From an uncultured Veillonellaceae bacterium (GTDB lineage: Bacteria; Bacillota; Negativicutes; Veillonellales; Veillonellaceae), in the NCBI GenBank assembly GCA_945867815.1, contig CAMBIX010000006.1, positions 48,688 through 112,687 of the forward strand: 64,000 nucleotides of DNA, in the 5' to 3' direction. Shown one piece after another: positions 1-10,483 of the stretch. Each line of letters opens with the position of its first letter. The first letter of the stretch is position 1. The position numbers were made by a program, and so were the translations under genes. A model generated the notes under the pieces. The model did no database searches. It saw only the letters and a program-made list of their open reading frames with translations, and was not told the origin of the DNA.

Positions 1-1502
1 GTTTCCTGTAAAACTTTGCCACAAGTAGCTAACAAAGTCCTATACACCTCTTGAACAATATCCTTATCCTCTACATAGTCATGCACCATCTGCCAGGCCT
101 TTGGAAATTGTACAGCTTGCGCTACAATATAGGTCTCGTCCGAATCTGGCTCAATAAGCGTCTTTACAGGTTGTGCTTCACTTACAAGCGTAATCCGCCC
201 CCGCCTAGTAAACTCTTTAAAAGACTGGCGTATCGTTCCCATATCCAGCCATAAAGGAAGCGCCAAAGCCCGTAAATAACTATCACGTTTCACACTATTT
301 TCTGTATGACTAATAAAAGGAAATAGTTCATCTAATATAGCCTGCTTACCTGCCATATCTGTACTATCATGACCTATCATGGCCTGATTTAATAAAAATT
401 CAAAGGGCGGTATCGCTTTATCTATAATAGTCAAAAAGCCATCACGCCCGTGATTACTCACATAATCATCTGGGTCTTTTCCATCTGGCATAGCCAGAAC
501 TCGCACCTTAAAATCTGTATTCTGTAATAAATCAATGGCACGTCGAACGGCTTTACGACCGGCCCCATCCATATCATAAGCAAGTATAATCTCTTCTGCC
601 TGTCGCATCAAAAGACGCCCATGATCTTTTGTGTAAGCCGTGCCTAATGAAGCGACTACATTGGTAACGCCTGCATTATGGGCACTAATAACATCCATAT
701 AGCCTTCGACTAGTATAGCCTGTTTAGTTCGGCGGATGGTCTTATAAGCCTTATCAAAGGCAAATAACAAGTGTCCCTTATTAAATATTTCTGTTTCTGG
801 TGAATTTAAATACTTAGGCGTACTATCATCTAATACACGACCGCCAAAGCCAACAACACGACCCTTGCCATCACAAATAGGAAACATAACACGATTACGA
901 AAATAATCATAAACGCGGCCGTTATCATTCTTACGTACTAGGCCCAACTTCAGCAAATACGCTTCTGGAATCTTCCGCTCTGTAAAAGCCCTATATAACT
1001 TGTCCCAGCTATCCGGTGCATAACCAAGACGAAATTTATCTATCGTTTCTCTCGATAAGCCTCGCTTTTGAAAATACTCGAGTCCTACTTTTCCCATTTC
1101 TGTTTTCGTTAAACAATTATGGAAAAAATTAGCCGCTAATTCATTAATTTCATAAAGACGACGTCGTTTTTCATTCTGTCGACGTTCCACGTCTGTTAAT
1201 TCTTCTTCCGGCAAAGGAATACCTGCCCGTTCAGCTAACTTTCCTAAGGCTTCTGGAAAAGACAACCCCTCTTCCTGCATAAGAAAATTAATCACTGTTC
1301 CCGACGCATGACAGCCAAAACAATAATAAAAACCTTTCTCCGGCGTAACACTAAAAGACGGCGTTTTTTCATTATGAAAAGGACAACAGCCCCAATAATT
1401 ACGACCTTTCTTCTTTAACGGAACGTATTCGGAAATGACGTTAACAATATCATTCGCTTCTTTTATCTGTTCAATCAATTCGTTCGAATATCTACGACTC
1501 AT
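1..1502 (-). CDS. dnaG: DNA primase DnaG, 5' part (runs off window)
   Basis: Makes RNA primers for the replication fork. I translated the minus strand from an ATG at 1502; the frame stays open to the window edge, giving about 500 of the usual ~600 residues, so the C-terminal DnaB-binding domain is missing. The CHC2 zinc ribbon is visible (CPFH at C40/H43 and CFGC at C61/C64). The RNA polymerase core has GFGGRVL, the Toprim motif EGYMDV near residue 266, and DMDGAG near 309. An AAGGAG Shine-Dalgarno lies 8 nt before the ATG. The neighbour upstream is rny, separated by a terminator. Firmicutes often have dnaG followed by rpoD, which would lie outside the window. Identity is certain; only the 3' end is unseen. 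Confidence 0.96.
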   Translation of the reverse strand, partial: MSRRYSNELIEQIKEANDIVNVISEYVPLKKKGRNYWGCCPFHNEKTPSFSVTPEKGFYYCFGCHASGTVINFLMQEEGLSFPEALGKLAERAGIPLPEEELTDVERRQNEKRRRLYEINELAANFFHNCLTKTEMGKVGLEYFQKRGLSRETIDKFRLGYAPDSWDKLYRAFTERKIPEAYLLKLGLVRKNDNGRVYDYFRNRVMFPICDGKGRVVGFGGRVLDDSTPKYLNSPETEIFNKGHLLFAFDKAYKTIRRTKQAILVEGYMDVISAHNAGVTNVVASLGTAYTKDHGRLLMRQAEEIILAYDMDGAGRKAVRRAIDLLQNTDFKVRVLAMPDGKDPDDYVSNHGRDGFLTIIDKAIPPFEFLLNQAMIGHDSTDMAGKQAILDELFPFISHTENSVKRDSYLRALALPLWLDMGTIRQSFKEFTRRGRITLVSEAQPVKTLIEPDSDETYIVAQAVQFPKAWQMVHDYVEDKDIVQEVYRTLLATCGKVLQE

Positions 1503-1625
1503 TTCCTCAACTCCTTCCGCTTAGCCTATCATTACTATTCGATTTAACACTAGAAGACTCCTCTTTATAAAAAGTAAAACAATTATAAATTTTATCATTT
1601 CTTCCTTAGTCTGAAAAGTCTTTAT

Positions 1626-1664
1626 AAAAATACGACCTAAAGATATAAACACCTTTAGGTCGTA
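1626..1664 (-). terminator. Intrinsic terminator after rny
   Basis: A perfect 12-bp stem (1631-1642 with 1653-1664) has a 10-nt loop and is followed on the minus strand by TTTTTATAAA. It lies 37 nt past the rny stop and separates rny from dnaG. Confidence 0.85.
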
Positions 1665-1700
1665 CTCAGTTTATATTTCTTTTATTTGCCTAATAAAAAC

Positions 1701-3245
1701 TTATTTAGCATAGTCAACAGCACGAGTTTCTCTGATGACAACTACCTTAATCTGTCCTGGATATTCCAATTCATCCTGAATGCGAGCAGCAATATCATGA
1801 ACTAATAAAGCCGATTCCGCTTCATCCACCTTGTCTGGTGTAACCATAACACGAATTTCACGACCCGCCTGAATAGCAAAACATTTTTCTACACCTTCAA
1901 AAGATTGGGCAATTTCTTCCAACTTAGTCAAGCGTTTTAAATAATTTTCTAAGGTTTCTCGTCTTGCGCCTGGCCGTGCAGCCGATACAGCATCAGCAGC
2001 AGCTACCAACACAGCTTCAATAGACTTGAATTCCGTATCCCCATGATGAGCAGCAATACAATTAATAACGGCTGCACTTTCATGGTATTTCTTAGCTACA
2101 TCTACACCAATTTCTACGTGTGAGCCTTCTAATTCATGGTCTAAGGCCTTACCCAAATCATGCAGTAAGCCACCCCGTTTAGCTAAGGCTACATCACAGC
2201 CCAACTCAGCTGCCATCATGCCTGCCAAGTGAGACACTTCAATAGAGTGGCGCAACACATTCTGACCATAACTTGTCCGATACTTTAAACGACCAATAAT
2301 ACGTACCACTTCTGGGTGAAGTCCATGAACACCTGTTTCAAACATAGCCTGTTCACCAGCTTCTTTAATAGCTTGGTCAACCTCTTTACGAGCCTTACCA
2401 ACCATTTCTTCAATACGAGCTGGATGAATACGTCCATCAACAATTAACTTTTCTAAGGCAATACGTGCCACTTCTCGACGTACCGGTTCAAAACAAGACA
2501 AGATAACAGCTTCTGGCGTATCATCAATAATTAAATCAACACCTGTTAAAGTTTCCAAGGCTCGAATATTACGACCTTCACGACCAATAATACGGCCTTT
2601 CATTTCATCATTCGGTAAAGATACAACCGACACTGTCGTCTCAGCCACATGATCAGCTGCACAACGTTGAATGGCTCCAGCAATAATTTCCCGTGCATTT
2701 TTATCGGCTTCTTCCTTAGCCTGTTGTTCTAATTCCTTAACCATAACGGCTGTTTCATGACGAATATCTTTCTTTACATTTGAGAGTAAGATTTCTTTAG
2801 CCTCTTCCGTCGTAAACCCAGAAATCCGTTCTAATTCCGCAACCTGTTTGTCATGCAATTTAGAAATGCGTTCCTTACTAGCATTTAACTCATTAGTCTT
2901 TCTCTGCAAGGTTTCTTCCTTACGTTCTAAGCCTTCTAATTTCTTGTCTAAATGCTCTTCTTTTTGTAAAATCCGTCGTTCTAAACGCTGCAATTCAGAT
3001 CGTCTTTCACGATTCTCTTTATCAACATCAGCACGAAGTTTATGTATTTCTTCTTTGGCCTCAAGTAATGCTTCCTTCTTACGTGATTGTGCTAACCGTT
3101 CCCCATCAGCAACAATACGTTCTGCTTCTTTTTCTGCTTGATTCAGCTTACCTTCCGCTATATTTTTACGTAAAAAATAGCCTACGCTAAGTCCAATTAA
3201 TACCATAACAACTGCGATTACGCTATATTCAAGAATGTGACTCAC
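1701..3245 (-). CDS. rny: Ribonuclease Y
   Basis: Membrane-anchored endoribonuclease that starts mRNA decay in many Firmicutes. The 514-aa protein has an N-terminal membrane helix (about 6-24), a long charged coiled coil (about 28-150), a KH domain ([10 protein letters not shown] near 217-226) and an HD domain with metal-binding HD at 362-363 (LLHDLGKA). The family length is about 520. The start is unclear: the GTG at 3245 overlaps the AGGAGGTG Shine-Dalgarno itself, leaving no spacer. Ribosomes might start a few codons later, for example at the ATT of codon 4, but no canonical start codon is well placed. It has its own promoter (3347-3375) and a terminator-like hairpin directly before the Shine-Dalgarno, suggesting control of its own synthesis. 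Confidence 0.96.
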   Translation of the reverse strand: MSHILEYSVIAVVMVLIGLSVGYFLRKNIAEGKLNQAEKEAERIVADGERLAQSRKKEALLEAKEEIHKLRADVDKENRERRSELQRLERRILQKEEHLDKKLEGLERKEETLQRKTNELNASKERISKLHDKQVAELERISGFTTEEAKEILLSNVKKDIRHETAVMVKELEQQAKEEADKNAREIIAGAIQRCAADHVAETTVSVVSLPNDEMKGRIIGREGRNIRALETLTGVDLIIDDTPEAVILSCFEPVRREVARIALEKLIVDGRIHPARIEEMVGKARKEVDQAIKEAGEQAMFETGVHGLHPEVVRIIGRLKYRTSYGQNVLRHSIEVSHLAGMMAAELGCDVALAKRGGLLHDLGKALDHELEGSHVEIGVDVAKKYHESAAVINCIAAHHGDTEFKSIEAVLVAAADAVSAARPGARRETLENYLKRLTKLEEIAQSFEGVEKCFAIQAGREIRVMVTPDKVDEAESALLVHDIAARIQDELEYPGQIKVVVIRETRAVDYAK

Positions 3246-3250
3246 CTCCT

Positions 3251-3293
3251 ACAACAAAAAAGTAAGAAGCCGACATAAATTCGGCTTCTTACT
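3251..3293 (-). terminator. Terminator or attenuator in rny leader
   Basis: A 13-bp perfect stem (3261-3273 with 3281-3293) with a 7-nt loop is followed on the minus strand by six T then GTTGT. It ends the recA-recX transcript, but it also lies downstream of the promoter that appears to drive rny and touches the rny Shine-Dalgarno at 3246-3251. It may therefore act as an attenuator. Confidence 0.75.
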
Positions 3294-3346
3294 AGTAACC
3301 GACTGTCTCATTTTAGAAATAAAATCCATATAAACGAACACTTTTA

Positions 3347-3375
3347 ATTTTATACCGTCATAGAAAGACAGTCAA
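3347..3375 (-). promoter_or_regulatory. Sigma-A-type promoter for rny
   Basis: On the minus strand TTGACT (3370-3375) is separated by 17 nt from TAAAAT (3347-3352). The -35 overlaps the recX stop codon. Predicted start near 3340 gives a leader of about 95 nt containing the hairpin at 3261-3293. Confidence 0.65.
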
Positions 3376-3821
3376 GAATTCGCATCCTGTATTGACAGTT
3401 CTTGAGCTATATTTTTTATTGTTCTACTAGAAAACCCACGATTTCCTAAAAAGCGATATAAACTCGTCCAAGTAAAAACCTTACTTACCTTACGAGATAC
3501 AATCCGCCTAGCTGCCGCCTCTTCATCATAATCAGATAAGGCCTCTGAAATACATAAACCTCGTTGAAACATTTTATTTTCTATATAGCGACGGCTATAC
3601 TTACCTTCCTCCATATAGAGCCTAAGAGCCTCTTTACTTAAGCGCTCATCATTTAAATAATCAAGTTCAAAAAGTCGCTTCTCTACTTGATCAATTAAGT
3701 CTATAGGACAAGCCTTACGCATCATTTTTTCTCGTAATTCTTTTTCACTTAGAAAACGAACAGACAAAAAGCGTAAGGCCTGATCCATAGCTGACTCATA
3801 GGTAAATACCTTAGTCTTCAT
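3372..3821 (-). CDS. recX: Regulatory protein RecX
   Basis: RecX binds RecA filaments and limits recombinase activity. The protein has the family's three-helix repeats ([12 protein letters not shown], then [12 protein letters not shown]), and its length of 149 aa is typical. A GTG at 3836 would add five residues, but the ATG at 3821 fits better: it overlaps the last codons of recA (ATGAAGACTAA), as expected for translational coupling. It is the last gene of the ftsK-recX run, followed by the hairpin terminator at 3251-3293. Confidence 0.9.
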   Translation of the reverse strand: MKTKVFTYESAMDQALRFLSVRFLSEKELREKMMRKACPIDLIDQVEKRLFELDYLNDERLSKEALRLYMEEGKYSRRYIENKMFQRGLCISEALSDYDEEAAARRIVSRKVSKVFTWTSLYRFLGNRGFSSRTIKNIAQELSIQDANS

Positions 3822-4842
3822 CTTTTTGTTCTTCACCTACAACAAATTCTTCTGGGCCAACCGCTAAGGTATCACGAATAATCTTATCAATTTCTGCTTC
3901 TACATCTGGATGTTCTTTCAAATAAGCCTTAGCCGCTTCTTTGCCTTGTCCTAAACGTTCCCCATTATAGGAATACCAAGCACCTGACTTCTTAACAATA
4001 TCTATATTAGTACCAATATCGATTAAAGTTCCTTCATAAGAAATACCTGTACCATACATCAAGTCGAACTCAGCCATCTTAAAGGGAGGGGCTACCTTAT
4101 TTTTAACAACTTTAACTTTCGTACGAGCTCCCACATTTTCATTGTTTTGTTTAATAAGTTCACCTTTACGGACATCTAAACGAATTGTCGAGTAAAATTT
4201 AAGAGCACGGCCGCCTGTTGTTGTTTCTGGATTACCAAACATGACCCCTACTTTTTCACGTAATTGGTTAATAAAGATAACAACGGTCTTAGACTTACTA
4301 ATAATGCCCGTCAATTTACGAAGGGCCTTACTCATCAACCGTGCCTGCAAACCAACTTGGGCATCGCCCATTTCTCCTTCAATTTCAGCCTTTGGTACCA
4401 AAGCAGCTACAGAGTCAACAACAATAATATCAACGGCGCCACTACGAACCAAAGCTTCTGTAATTTCCAAAGCCTGTTCCCCACAGTCTGGTTGTGATAT
4501 TAACAAGTTATTAATATCCACCCCTAAATTACGTGCATACACAGGATCTAAAGCATGTTCCGCATCAATAAAGGCAGCCACGCCGCCTTCTTTTTGTGCC
4601 GATGCAATGGCATGCAAAGCAACCGTTGTTTTACCAGAAGATTCTGGTCCATAAATTTCAATTACGCGGCCACGTGGAAAACCACCCACGCCAACAGCTA
4701 GATCTAAGGCCAGACAACCGGTAGGAATGACGTCAATATTCATCTGTCCAGCGGCTTCACCCAGACGCATGATAGCCCCTTTACCATAATCTTTTTCAAT
4801 CTTTTTTAATGCATTCTCTAATGCTTGCTCTCTACCTTCCAT
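3811..4842 (-). CDS. recA: Recombinase RecA
   Basis: ATP-dependent strand-exchange protein for homologous repair, also co-protease for LexA where that exists. The 343-aa protein has Walker A GPESSGKT at 65-72, the LISQPD segment, Walker [13 protein letters not shown], the L2 loop around [20 protein letters not shown], and a typical acidic C-terminus (EEQKDED). A strong AGAAGGAG lies 5 nt before the ATG. It sits 11 nt after cinA and overlaps recX. The cinA-recA pairing is conserved in many Firmicutes. I see no LexA operator directly in front of recA, so any damage control would come from further upstream in the run. Confidence 0.98.
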   Translation of the reverse strand: MEGREQALENALKKIEKDYGKGAIMRLGEAAGQMNIDVIPTGCLALDLAVGVGGFPRGRVIEIYGPESSGKTTVALHAIASAQKEGGVAAFIDAEHALDPVYARNLGVDINNLLISQPDCGEQALEITEALVRSGAVDIIVVDSVAALVPKAEIEGEMGDAQVGLQARLMSKALRKLTGIISKSKTVVIFINQLREKVGVMFGNPETTTGGRALKFYSTIRLDVRKGELIKQNNENVGARTKVKVVKNKVAPPFKMAEFDLMYGTGISYEGTLIDIGTNIDIVKKSGAWYSYNGERLGQGKEAAKAYLKEHPDVEAEIDKIIRDTLAVGPEEFVVGEEQKDED

Positions 4843-4853
4843 GCTAACTCCTT

Positions 4854-6104
4854 CTATTTTTTCTTATCTTCTTCTATCATTTTATACAGAAAATATAAGG
4901 CTCGTTCAGCTGCTCCCTGCCGAATACTTTCTCGATTACCAATTAACTCATTACGATATACTTTCGTACCATTGGGACCCGCTACACCAATATAGACAAG
5001 TCCAATCGGTTTGTCTGCTGTAGCGCCACCAGGACCAGCTAAACCAGTCGTTGATACACCATACGTTGTCTCTACAGACTTTCTTGTACCTTCAGCCATG
5101 GCTGCTGCCACTTGTTCACTAACAGCCCCATAAGTAGCAAGCATCTCTTGCGGCACAGCCAAAAGGCGATGCTTACAATCATTACTATAGGAAATGATGC
5201 CCCCCATAAGATATTCACTACTACCTGGCAAATTACCTAGGCGTTTGCCAACAAGCCCTGATGTACAAGACTCTGCTGTAGCTACCGTTTTACCTGTCCC
5301 TTTTAAGCTATCCCTGAGCAATTCTTCCATACCAATATCTAGGGTACGCCCAATATAAGCCCCTAACCGTTCACGAATAATCACGTCCCATGGTGCTAAT
5401 AATTCTTTTGCTTCCGACTTTGACTGAGCCTTAGCCGTAATACGAACCTCTATATATCCATTTTTAATCAAAAAGGCTATGGTTGGATTTTTTTGACTAT
5501 CTACCAAATCTCTCAAGGTATTTTCTAATTCTAATTCGCGCTTTTGATACAAGGCATAGCGATAAGAAAAAACAACCCCTTGTGAGCCAAATCGTTTATA
5601 CAGATAGGGCTGTACAGAATCAGTGAAAACAGCCTTCATCTCCGCTGGTGGACCTGGCAAAAGGATAAAAGTCTTACCTTCTGCTTCTAAGGCCACACCA
5701 GGTGCTACCCCCCTATTATTTTCTAGTGCTAGGCTACCTTCCGGCAAAGTCCACTCCCTATTACTTTCTGTTGGCACACTCCGTTGATGAGCAGCAAAAA
5801 AAGCTTCCACTAACTGCTTAGCTTTTTCATTTTCTACCATAGGAAGATGTAAGGTATCCGCTAATATTTGCCGCGTAATATCCCCCTGAGTTGGACCCAA
5901 TCCACCAGTGCAGATAATTATATCAGCCCGATTCTTAGCTATCGTAAATGCATGAGCCATACGCGCTGGATTATCTCCCACTGTCTGCTGAAAAGCCACT
6001 GTATACCCATCTTCATTTAAGGCATGGCCTAGCCAAGACGAATTCGTATTAATCGTATCTCCTAATAAAAGTTCAGAACCTGTGGCAATAATTTCTACAA
6101 TCAT
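4854..6104 (-). CDS. cinA: CinA: competence/damage-inducible protein, NMN amidohydrolase family
   Basis: Two-domain CinA. The N-terminal half (about 1-170) is a MoaB-like domain linked to ADP-ribose/nicotinamide nucleotide pyrophosphatase activity ([38 protein letters not shown]). The C-terminal half (about 255-410) is the PncC-type deamidase ([24 protein letters not shown]). In the family this recycles pyridine nucleotides; in competent Gram-positives the gene is cotranscribed with recA, as the 11-nt gap suggests here. At 416 aa it is full length. The start has AAAGG about 8 nt upstream. Product is secure; a competence role in this organism is inference. Confidence 0.94.
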   Translation of the reverse strand: MIVEIIATGSELLLGDTINTNSSWLGHALNEDGYTVAFQQTVGDNPARMAHAFTIAKNRADIIICTGGLGPTQGDITRQILADTLHLPMVENEKAKQLVEAFFAAHQRSVPTESNREWTLPEGSLALENNRGVAPGVALEAEGKTFILLPGPPAEMKAVFTDSVQPYLYKRFGSQGVVFSYRYALYQKRELELENTLRDLVDSQKNPTIAFLIKNGYIEVRITAKAQSKSEAKELLAPWDVIIRERLGAYIGRTLDIGMEELLRDSLKGTGKTVATAESCTSGLVGKRLGNLPGSSEYLMGGIISYSNDCKHRLLAVPQEMLATYGAVSEQVAAAMAEGTRKSVETTYGVSTTGLAGPGGATADKPIGLVYIGVAGPNGTKVYRNELIGNRESIRQGAAERALYFLYKMIEEDKKK

Positions 6105-6127
6105 GACACAACCTTCTTTCTTAGCAA

Positions 6128-7477
6128 CTACTTTTCCTGTACACGATCAACAACAACATCATAAGCAAATCCTTGTGAAACAACAACGGGTAAAATAGAA
6201 CCTACTTCTACCCCCTCTGCTTCTTCTAAATACATATTACCATCTACATCTGGTGCTTGACATTCTAAACGTCCCTTCGCCAGCAACTGTCCTTCTTCTG
6301 TTTCTTCAAGTTCTTCTACTAAAGCCTCATGAATCGTACCTTCTAAATCACGGTTATTTTCTTCTGATATCTTAGCCTGTATAGCCATTAACTGATGGTA
6401 CCGTTCTTCCTTTACCTCGTCTGGCACTTGGTCTTCCATAGCGCCTGCTATAGTGCCATCTTCCTGAGAATATGTAAACACTCCCATATTATCAAAACGA
6501 ACTTTTTTTACAAATTCGCATAATTCTTGGAATTGTTCTTCTGTTTCACCTGGAAACCCTACAATTAAGGAGGTCCGTAAAGTCACATGAGAAGATTTAG
6601 CCCGTACTTTCTCTAATAAGTCTTCAATATCTGCCCGTGTATCCTTACGATTCATGCGCTTTAAAATAGTATCATTAATATGTTGTAGAGGTAAGTCAAT
6701 GTAATTGCAAATCTTAGGCTGGTCCACAATAAAATCAAGTAATTCATCAGAGAAATGTCTTGGATATAAATATAACAGCCGAATCCAAGAAATACCTTCT
6801 ACCTCTACTAATTTTCTTAATAAATCTAATAGCATTGGCTTCCCATCATTCAAATCGATACCGTAATCCGTCGTATCTTGAGCTATTAAATTAATTTCCT
6901 TAACCCCTTGCTGAGCCAATTCTTCTACTTCATTAAGAATAGATTCTATACTACGGCTGCGATAAGCACCACGAACCTTAGGAATAATACAAAATGTACA
7001 ACCATTGTTACAGCCTTCGGAAATTTTTACATAGGCACTATAGGTTGGTGTTGTCTGTATACGAGGCATTCGTTCATCATACATATTAGTCATCGCATCC
7101 ATAATACAAATACGATTTCCCTTTTCTATACTGTCTACCGCTTCCATAATCCGATTCCAAGACCCCGTTCCTATAAGGGCATCCACTTCAGGAATTTCTT
7201 TAAAAAGTTCTTCTTGATACTGCTGACTTAAACAACCAGCTACAATAAGACCACGGCAGGCGCCGGTTTGTTTATATTGAGCAGCCTCTAAAATTGTATT
7301 AATGGATTCTTCCTTAGCTTTCTCAATAAAAGTGCAGGTGTTAATAATAATTAAATCCGCTTGTGATAAATCAACAACAATCGTATAGCCTGCTTCTTTC
7401 AATTCTCCCAACATAACTTCTGTATCTACTAAATTTTTAGCACAACCTAGGCTAATATATCCTAATCGTTTACGCAT
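6128..7477 (-). CDS. rimO: Ribosomal protein S12 methylthiotransferase RimO
   Basis: Radical-SAM enzyme that methylthiolates an aspartate of ribosomal protein S12. The N-terminal MTTase domain has SLGCAKNLVD and INTCTF cysteines for the auxiliary cluster, the radical-SAM site is CNNGCTFC (CX3CX2C), and a TRAM domain ends the 449-aa protein. I chose the ATG at 7477 over an upstream in-frame codon at 7516: it has AGAAAGGA at good spacing and begins MRKRLGYISLGCAKN as family members do, while the longer form would run into the preceding gene. The upstream CDS stops 1 nt before this start. SLGCAKNLVD favours RimO over MiaB. Confidence 0.95.
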   Translation of the reverse strand: MRKRLGYISLGCAKNLVDTEVMLGELKEAGYTIVVDLSQADLIIINTCTFIEKAKEESINTILEAAQYKQTGACRGLIVAGCLSQQYQEELFKEIPEVDALIGTGSWNRIMEAVDSIEKGNRICIMDAMTNMYDERMPRIQTTPTYSAYVKISEGCNNGCTFCIIPKVRGAYRSRSIESILNEVEELAQQGVKEINLIAQDTTDYGIDLNDGKPMLLDLLRKLVEVEGISWIRLLYLYPRHFSDELLDFIVDQPKICNYIDLPLQHINDTILKRMNRKDTRADIEDLLEKVRAKSSHVTLRTSLIVGFPGETEEQFQELCEFVKKVRFDNMGVFTYSQEDGTIAGAMEDQVPDEVKEERYHQLMAIQAKISEENNRDLEGTIHEALVEELEETEEGQLLAKGRLECQAPDVDGNMYLEEAEGVEVGSILPVVVSQGFAYDVVVDRVQEK

Positions 7478-7478
7478 G

Positions 7479-8516
7479 TTAGTCCTTTCTAAATCGTACA
7501 TTTCCAATCCATGCATTTAATAATTCTTTTTTCCCTTCTTGTGTATAGCCACCATTTACAGGGAATAAAACAGGTGAACGACCCAAGGAATCAAGAATTT
7601 TAGGAAGTTCTGGATTAGTATAAGCAAAATAATAGCCTTGCTTAGCTAAGATATTCGCCGTTTCTTTACTTCCTAACCATTTCATAAATTGAATCGCTTC
7701 TTCTTCATCAGGGGCTTCCTGTAATAAAGCCACCCCTGTTAAGTAATAAGGCGTTCCGTCTTGCGGAAAAATAATAACTAAGGGATATTTTTTCTGTACG
7801 TACTGTTCCGCATCGGTATAGGTACCTATTCCAATATCTGTTTCTCCTAGAGCCGCTAAGCGAACCGGCGTTGATAAAAACTTAGTATACTGGACTACAT
7901 GATCTCTAAGCTGGGCTAAATAACCAATGGCATGATCCGCCCCTTGTACTTCAACCATAGCATATAAGATATTAGCCGCTTCTGTAGACGCTACAAAATC
8001 TGGCATAATAATCCGCCAAGGGCCTGGTTTAGCTAAGGTCGTCCACGTCTTTATATTCTTTCCAACCTGATTATAAAATGTTTTATTTTCAGCAAAAACT
8101 ATGGGATCATACCAAATACCTGTCCAATAACCATCTGCATTTTTAAAACGAGAGGCTACTTCGTCAAAACCTGGTAAAATAACTGGCTTAAAATGCCCTT
8201 CCTTTGTCCCTGCCATTAAGTTATCTTGCGTTGTCACTACAAGGTCGGCCCCCTTAATAGCTTCCTTATGAGATAACTTATTCCACATCTGACTATCAGT
8301 AATGGATACCATACGTACCTTAATATGTGCCTTGTTCTGATAAGTTTCAGCCAAGATACTTGTCAAATCAGACGGCAAATCAGTATACACAGTAATCGTC
8401 CCGCGCATAGGGGGCAAAGCCTGCTCTCTAATTCGTTCTTGATTCACTGCCATGCCCACAAACAATATAATAAGAGCAAAAACAAATAAAATTAAAATTG
8501 CTACTACGCGGCGCAT
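7479..8516 (-). CDS. Extracellular solute-binding protein (family 1)
   Basis: A 345-aa protein with an N-terminal hydrophobic segment (about 4-24) serving as signal peptide or anchor; there is no lipobox cysteine. The rest has the periplasmic binding protein fold of the iron/spermidine-type family: TITVYTDLPSDL at the start of lobe 1, a GADLVVTT strand, YWTGIWYDPIVFAENK, and a C-terminal FMKWLGSKETANILAKQGY typical of Fe3+/thiamine-binding members. Start has GGAGG 6 nt upstream. No permease or ATPase gene is nearby; it sits between ygiQ and rimO. The ligand cannot be read from sequence. It could be an orphan binding protein with a sensing role. Confidence 0.75.
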   Translation of the reverse strand: MRRVVAILILFVFALIILFVGMAVNQERIREQALPPMRGTITVYTDLPSDLTSILAETYQNKAHIKVRMVSITDSQMWNKLSHKEAIKGADLVVTTQDNLMAGTKEGHFKPVILPGFDEVASRFKNADGYWTGIWYDPIVFAENKTFYNQVGKNIKTWTTLAKPGPWRIIMPDFVASTEAANILYAMVEVQGADHAIGYLAQLRDHVVQYTKFLSTPVRLAALGETDIGIGTYTDAEQYVQKKYPLVIIFPQDGTPYYLTGVALLQEAPDEEEAIQFMKWLGSKETANILAKQGYYFAYTNPELPKILDSLGRSPVLFPVNGGYTQEGKKELLNAWIGNVRFRKD

Positions 8517-8557
8517 AACCAGCCTCCATTATCATAAAGCATAAAAGAGGTAACTGC

Positions 8558-10477
8558 CTATTTCTTTTTAGGCATATATACAGCTCTTATATGCGAATTT
8601 TTACCTGAACGGTTTACTTTACCCCTTGGTCTCACCGATTTGTTTCGCAAATCTTGCTTTTTACGACTTTGCCCCAAGGGTCTCGGTGGAATTAAACAAT
8701 GTGGACCAAATCCAATTAAATCTTGTCGCCTTGTCTTAATTAAAGCTTCTCGAACCAAGGCATAATTATCAGGATTTTTATACTGCATCAAAGCCCTTTG
8801 CATGGCCTTATCATGGCCTTTTCTAGGCACGTAGATGGGCTTTCCTGTTAAGGGATGAATCCCCGTATAAAAGATAGCTGTCGATAAACTACCTGGCGTC
8901 GGTATAAAATCTTGTACCTGTTCTGGTGTCATATGCATATCGCGCAAAAATTCAGCTAACTCAACAGCATTTTCTAAGGTACACCCAGGATGAGAACTCA
9001 TAAAATACGGAACTAAGTATTGTTTTTTCCCCAATTCCTTATTGGCTTGATCAAACCACTTCTTAAATTTTAAAAAGCAAGCCTTATCCGCCTTACCCAT
9101 AATATCTGTTACATTTTTAACAATATGTTCCGGTGCCACTTTCAATTGACCACTTACATGGTACTTACAAAGTTCCTTAATAAAAGCTTTATTATTATCC
9201 GCTAGCACATAATCATAACGAAGCCCAGACCGGACGAAAACTTTTTTTACACCGGTCAAATTACGTATCTCACGCAAGAGCTTACTATAATCCTCATGAC
9301 TCGTATCCAATTGAGCACAAGGAACAGGAGCCGCACAAGTACGACCTCGGCAGGCACCCAAAGTCTTTTGCTTAGCACATGCCAGGTGCCTAAAATTTGC
9401 TGTTGGTCCACCTAGGTCATGGATATAGCCCTTAAAGTTAGGCATACCTATCATCCGTTTAGCTTCTTTAATTAAAGAGGCGTGACTGCGATTCTGTATA
9501 ATCCGCCCTTGATGTGACGTAATGGCACAAAAAGAACAAGAACCAAAACAACCTCGATGACTCACCAAGCTAAATTGTACTTCCTCTAAAGCTGGCACGC
9601 CTCCTTTGGCGTCATACATAGGATGCCACTGCCGTGTATAAGGCAAATCATACACCTGATCTATTTCCTCTTGTGATAAAGGTTTAGCTGGTGGATTCTG
9701 TACCAAATAACGTTCACCATGCTTCTGTACTATCATGCACCCATAAAAAGGATCCTGTTCATTGTATTGTATCTTAAAAGCCTCTGCAAAAGCCTTTTTA
9801 TCTGACTTGACCTCTTCAAAAGACGGACACTCAACAAGGCCGCCATCTGGTAATACGGAACTCATGTAACAAATACCACGGATGACCGGTAATTTCTCTT
9901 TAAATTGGCCCTTATCTAAGGCAGCTGCTAATTCTACAATTTGCTTTTCACCCATACCATAAATAAGCGCATCAGCTTTACTATCCGTTAAAATAGACCG
10001 ACGTACCGTATCTGACCAATAATCATAATGGGCAAAACGCCGTAAACTGGCTTCAATTCCACCAATAATAACGGGCACATCATGAAAGGCTTGACGCATA
10101 CAATTCGTATATACTAGCGTAGCCCGATCTGGTCTATGTCCAATCTCTCCACCTGGTGAATAGTCATCAGTATGACGATATTTCTTAGCCGCTGTAAATT
10201 TATTAAGCATAGAATCCAAGTTACCAGCCGTTACTAAAGAGGCCAGTCGAGGCCGACCAAGTATACGAAAGCTATCAATATCATGCCAATCAGGCTGGGC
10301 AATAATACCTACCCGATAGCCCTTATGTTCTAATAAGCGTCCAATAACAGCTGGCGCAAAGGAGGGATGATCCACATAAGCATCACCACTAATTAAGACA
10401 AAATCTAATTCTGCCCATCCGCGCTCTTTCATATCCTCTTGGCTTGTTACCAAATAGTCTTTCATTACAGTTGTCAT
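8558..10477 (-). CDS. ygiQ: YgiQ family radical SAM protein
   Basis: Large radical-SAM protein (639 aa) of the YgiQ/UPF0313 family; the biochemical role is not established. The N-terminal domain carries the family signature FVLISGDAYVDHPSF and GGIEASLRRFAHYDYW. The [4Fe-4S] site is CFGSCSFC near residue 310, preceded by SHRG. The C-terminal part has HPGCTLENAVELAEFL and VQDFIPTPGSLSTAIFYTG. The tail is very basic. The start lies 6 nt past the HTH gene stop with AGAAAG in front, so the two are cotranscribed. Family assignment is certain; function is unknown. Confidence 0.92.
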   Translation of the reverse strand: MTTVMKDYLVTSQEDMKERGWAELDFVLISGDAYVDHPSFAPAVIGRLLEHKGYRVGIIAQPDWHDIDSFRILGRPRLASLVTAGNLDSMLNKFTAAKKYRHTDDYSPGGEIGHRPDRATLVYTNCMRQAFHDVPVIIGGIEASLRRFAHYDYWSDTVRRSILTDSKADALIYGMGEKQIVELAAALDKGQFKEKLPVIRGICYMSSVLPDGGLVECPSFEEVKSDKKAFAEAFKIQYNEQDPFYGCMIVQKHGERYLVQNPPAKPLSQEEIDQVYDLPYTRQWHPMYDAKGGVPALEEVQFSLVSHRGCFGSCSFCAITSHQGRIIQNRSHASLIKEAKRMIGMPNFKGYIHDLGGPTANFRHLACAKQKTLGACRGRTCAAPVPCAQLDTSHEDYSKLLREIRNLTGVKKVFVRSGLRYDYVLADNNKAFIKELCKYHVSGQLKVAPEHIVKNVTDIMGKADKACFLKFKKWFDQANKELGKKQYLVPYFMSSHPGCTLENAVELAEFLRDMHMTPEQVQDFIPTPGSLSTAIFYTGIHPLTGKPIYVPRKGHDKAMQRALMQYKNPDNYALVREALIKTRRQDLIGFGPHCLIPPRPLGQSRKKQDLRNKSVRPRGKVNRSGKNSHIRAVYMPKKK

Positions 10478-10483
10478 CTTTCT

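Noticed and set aside
51..254. 67-aa ORF on the plus strand
   Set aside because: Antisense shadow of dnaG; no Shine-Dalgarno, and the dnaG protein on the other strand is clearly conserved.
8562..8580. GCCTA/TAGGC hairpin at the end of ygiQ as a terminator
   Set aside because: Five-bp AT-poor stem without a T-run on the minus strand, lying inside the coding end.
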